Assembly: GCA_037381085.1 (NCBI GenBank)
Contig: JARRRD010000095.1
Location: 1 to 7,054 of the forward strand
Source: JARRRD01 sp037381085
GTDB taxonomy: Bacteria > Nitrospirota > Thermodesulfovibrionia > Thermodesulfovibrionales > UBA6898
Direction of reading: 5' to 3'
DNA: 7,054 nt
Shown: positions 6,469-7,054 of the stretch, one piece after another
Position numbering within the stretch: position 1 is the stretch's first letter
How the letters are laid out: each line of letters begins with the position of its first letter
Position numbers and translations under genes: made by a program
Notes under the pieces: model-generated
What the model was told of the DNA's origin: nothing
The model's input: only the letters and a program-made list of their open reading frames with translations
The model's database searches: none

Positions 6469-6476
6469 AAGGAGGT
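6469..6476 (+). promoter_or_regulatory. strong ribosome binding site of the cupin gene
   Basis: AAGGAGGT is a perfect Shine-Dalgarno sequence four bases before the ATG at 6481. It settles the start there rather than at the in-frame TTG at 6454, which would place this motif inside the coding region. Confidence 0.85.
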
Positions 6477-6480
6477 AACA

Positions 6481-6792
6481 ATGGATATACTTGACCTGAA
6501 AAAGTTGATTAAATTTTATCCCGACAAAGTCGGGAGAGAAATGCTCGCCGACAAACCCGAAATGAGGGTCGCGCTCATGTGTCTCGAACCCGGGCAGGAA
6601 CTGACGCCCCACAAGGCGCCTCTGCGTCTGCTGATGTATGTCGTGGAAGGAAAGGGGACCTTCACGGTCGGCGACGAAACGATCGAAGCCGACCAAGAGA
6701 CCTGCATCCTCTGCGACCCGTCCGTGCCGCACGGCTTCAAGGCAGGGGACAGCCGCCTTGTCGTAATGGCGGTAGTCACACCCGTTGAATGA
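6481..6792 (+). CDS. small single-domain cupin protein
   Basis: This cytoplasmic single-domain cupin has 103 residues. The first cupin motif is recognisable as PGQELTPHKAPLRLLMYVVEGKG (37-59) and the second as the turn DPSVPHGFKAGD (79-90). The canonical metal set is His-x-His, Glu and His; here only H44 and H84 are present. The second His is A46 and the Glu position is occupied by hydrophobic residues. This HxAP variant occurs in some cupins of anaerobes and may bind metal differently or not at all. C75 and C78 form a CxxC just before the second motif and C34 lies nearby. The start at 6481 follows a perfect Shine-Dalgarno sequence. It is divergent from the SdpI gene and converges with the ferredoxin-domain gene 8 bp away. 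Substrate and role unknown; small-molecule binding or a sensory role is possible. Confidence 0.88.
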   Translation: MDILDLKKLIKFYPDKVGREMLADKPEMRVALMCLEPGQELTPHKAPLRLLMYVVEGKGTFTVGDETIEADQETCILCDPSVPHGFKAGDSRLVVMAVVTPVE

Positions 6793-6800
6793 GCCCGGCT

Positions 6801-7054
6801 TCAGTGCTTCCGGCCCAAGACTTTCCTCACAACCCTGCCGGGGAAGGTCTCACGCGCCCTGATTGCCCCATGGGGGCAAACTTCAAGGCAGCAGTAACAC
6901 CTTATGCACTTATCGTAATCGAAGCGGACCTTCTTCCCGCGAGGTCTTATCGCCCCGGCCGGGCAGTATTTCCAGCACTCACCGCAGAGCCTGCAGGCCG
7001 ACTCCTCCGATATGGGCCTCTGGACAAGATGTCTTCTCATAAGACCATGCAACC
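6801..7054 (-). CDS. 2[4Fe-4S] ferredoxin domain, probably C-terminus of a DUF362 protein (partial)
   Basis: About 83 codons are visible and the frame stays open to the window edge, so the 5' part is missing. Counting from the first complete codon in the window, two iron-sulphur motifs are present: C20-x2-C23-x2-C26-x3-C30-P and C49-x2-C52-x2-C55-x3-C59-P, with an extra C54. Each would bind a [4Fe-4S] cluster, giving an electron-carrying domain. The preceding RPISEESACRLCGECWKYCP and the IRCYCCLEVCPHGAI pattern resemble the C-terminal ferredoxin module of DUF362 proteins, whose main domain would lie beyond base 7054. The ATG at 7040 and the TTG at 7052 lack a ribosome binding site, which favours a longer gene. 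A free-standing small ferredoxin is the alternative. The tail is basic (GRVVRKVLGRKH). Confidence 0.85.
   Translation of the reverse strand, partial: LHGLMRRHLVQRPISEESACRLCGECWKYCPAGAIRPRGKKVRFDYDKCIRCYCCLEVCPHGAIRARETFPGRVVRKVLGRKH

Noticed and set aside
6454..6480. TTG start for the cupin
   Set aside because: It would place the perfect Shine-Dalgarno sequence inside the gene; the ATG at 6481 is the clear start.
6427..6732. N-terminal extension of the SdpI-family protein to 239 residues
   Set aside because: The extension is mostly antisense to the cupin gene, while the ATG at 6426 has AGGAGG upstream.

Overview
The window looks like a chromosomal segment of a Gram-negative-type, anaerobe-like bacterium. 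The closest feel is Nitrospirota (Thermodesulfovibrio-like) or Desulfobacterota. This is inferred from the generic 16S start, the DUF4388/PATAN regulator, the PilT-type ATPase, the DUF362-type ferredoxin domain and the small cupin; the 16S fragment is too short to decide. Nothing marks the region as mobile: there is no transposase, integrase, CRISPR array, tRNA or attachment-like repeat.

Left end (1-554): the first ~100 bases are the 5' end of a 16S rRNA gene running leftward out of the window. Its leader carries a boxA-like antitermination element and, just upstream, a good sigma70-type promoter (TTGACA-18-TATATT). About 220 bases without a gene follow, containing two clear inverted repeats, and then a near-perfect rightward promoter (TTGCAT-17-TATAAT) that should drive tgt.

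Centre (555-4681, rightward): tgt (tRNA-guanine transglycosylase, queuosine pathway); a 601-residue regulator with an N-terminal PATAN/DUF4388 domain, a receiver-like middle and a GAF-like C-terminus; and a PilT-family type IV pilus retraction ATPase. The regulator sits 80 bp upstream of the ATPase. PATAN-receiver proteins control pilus motors in cyanobacteria, so this pairing is the most interesting functional hypothesis here.

Right part (4698-7054): a leftward group holds a three-helix SdpI-family membrane protein overlapping a class I SAM-dependent methyltransferase by one base (TGATG), then, after a 140-bp gap, a small unrecognised protein with CxC and CxxC pairs. A single rightward cupin gene is divergent from the SdpI gene, with 54 bp between their starts. 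At the right edge a leftward 2[4Fe-4S] ferredoxin domain, probably the C-terminus of a DUF362 protein, is cut by the window end.

Most of the window is ordinary housekeeping and accessory content. I did not see convincing evidence for a wholly new system. The best leads are the PATAN regulator beside the pilus ATPase, the SdpI-methyltransferase coupling, and the unrecognised Cys-pair protein.
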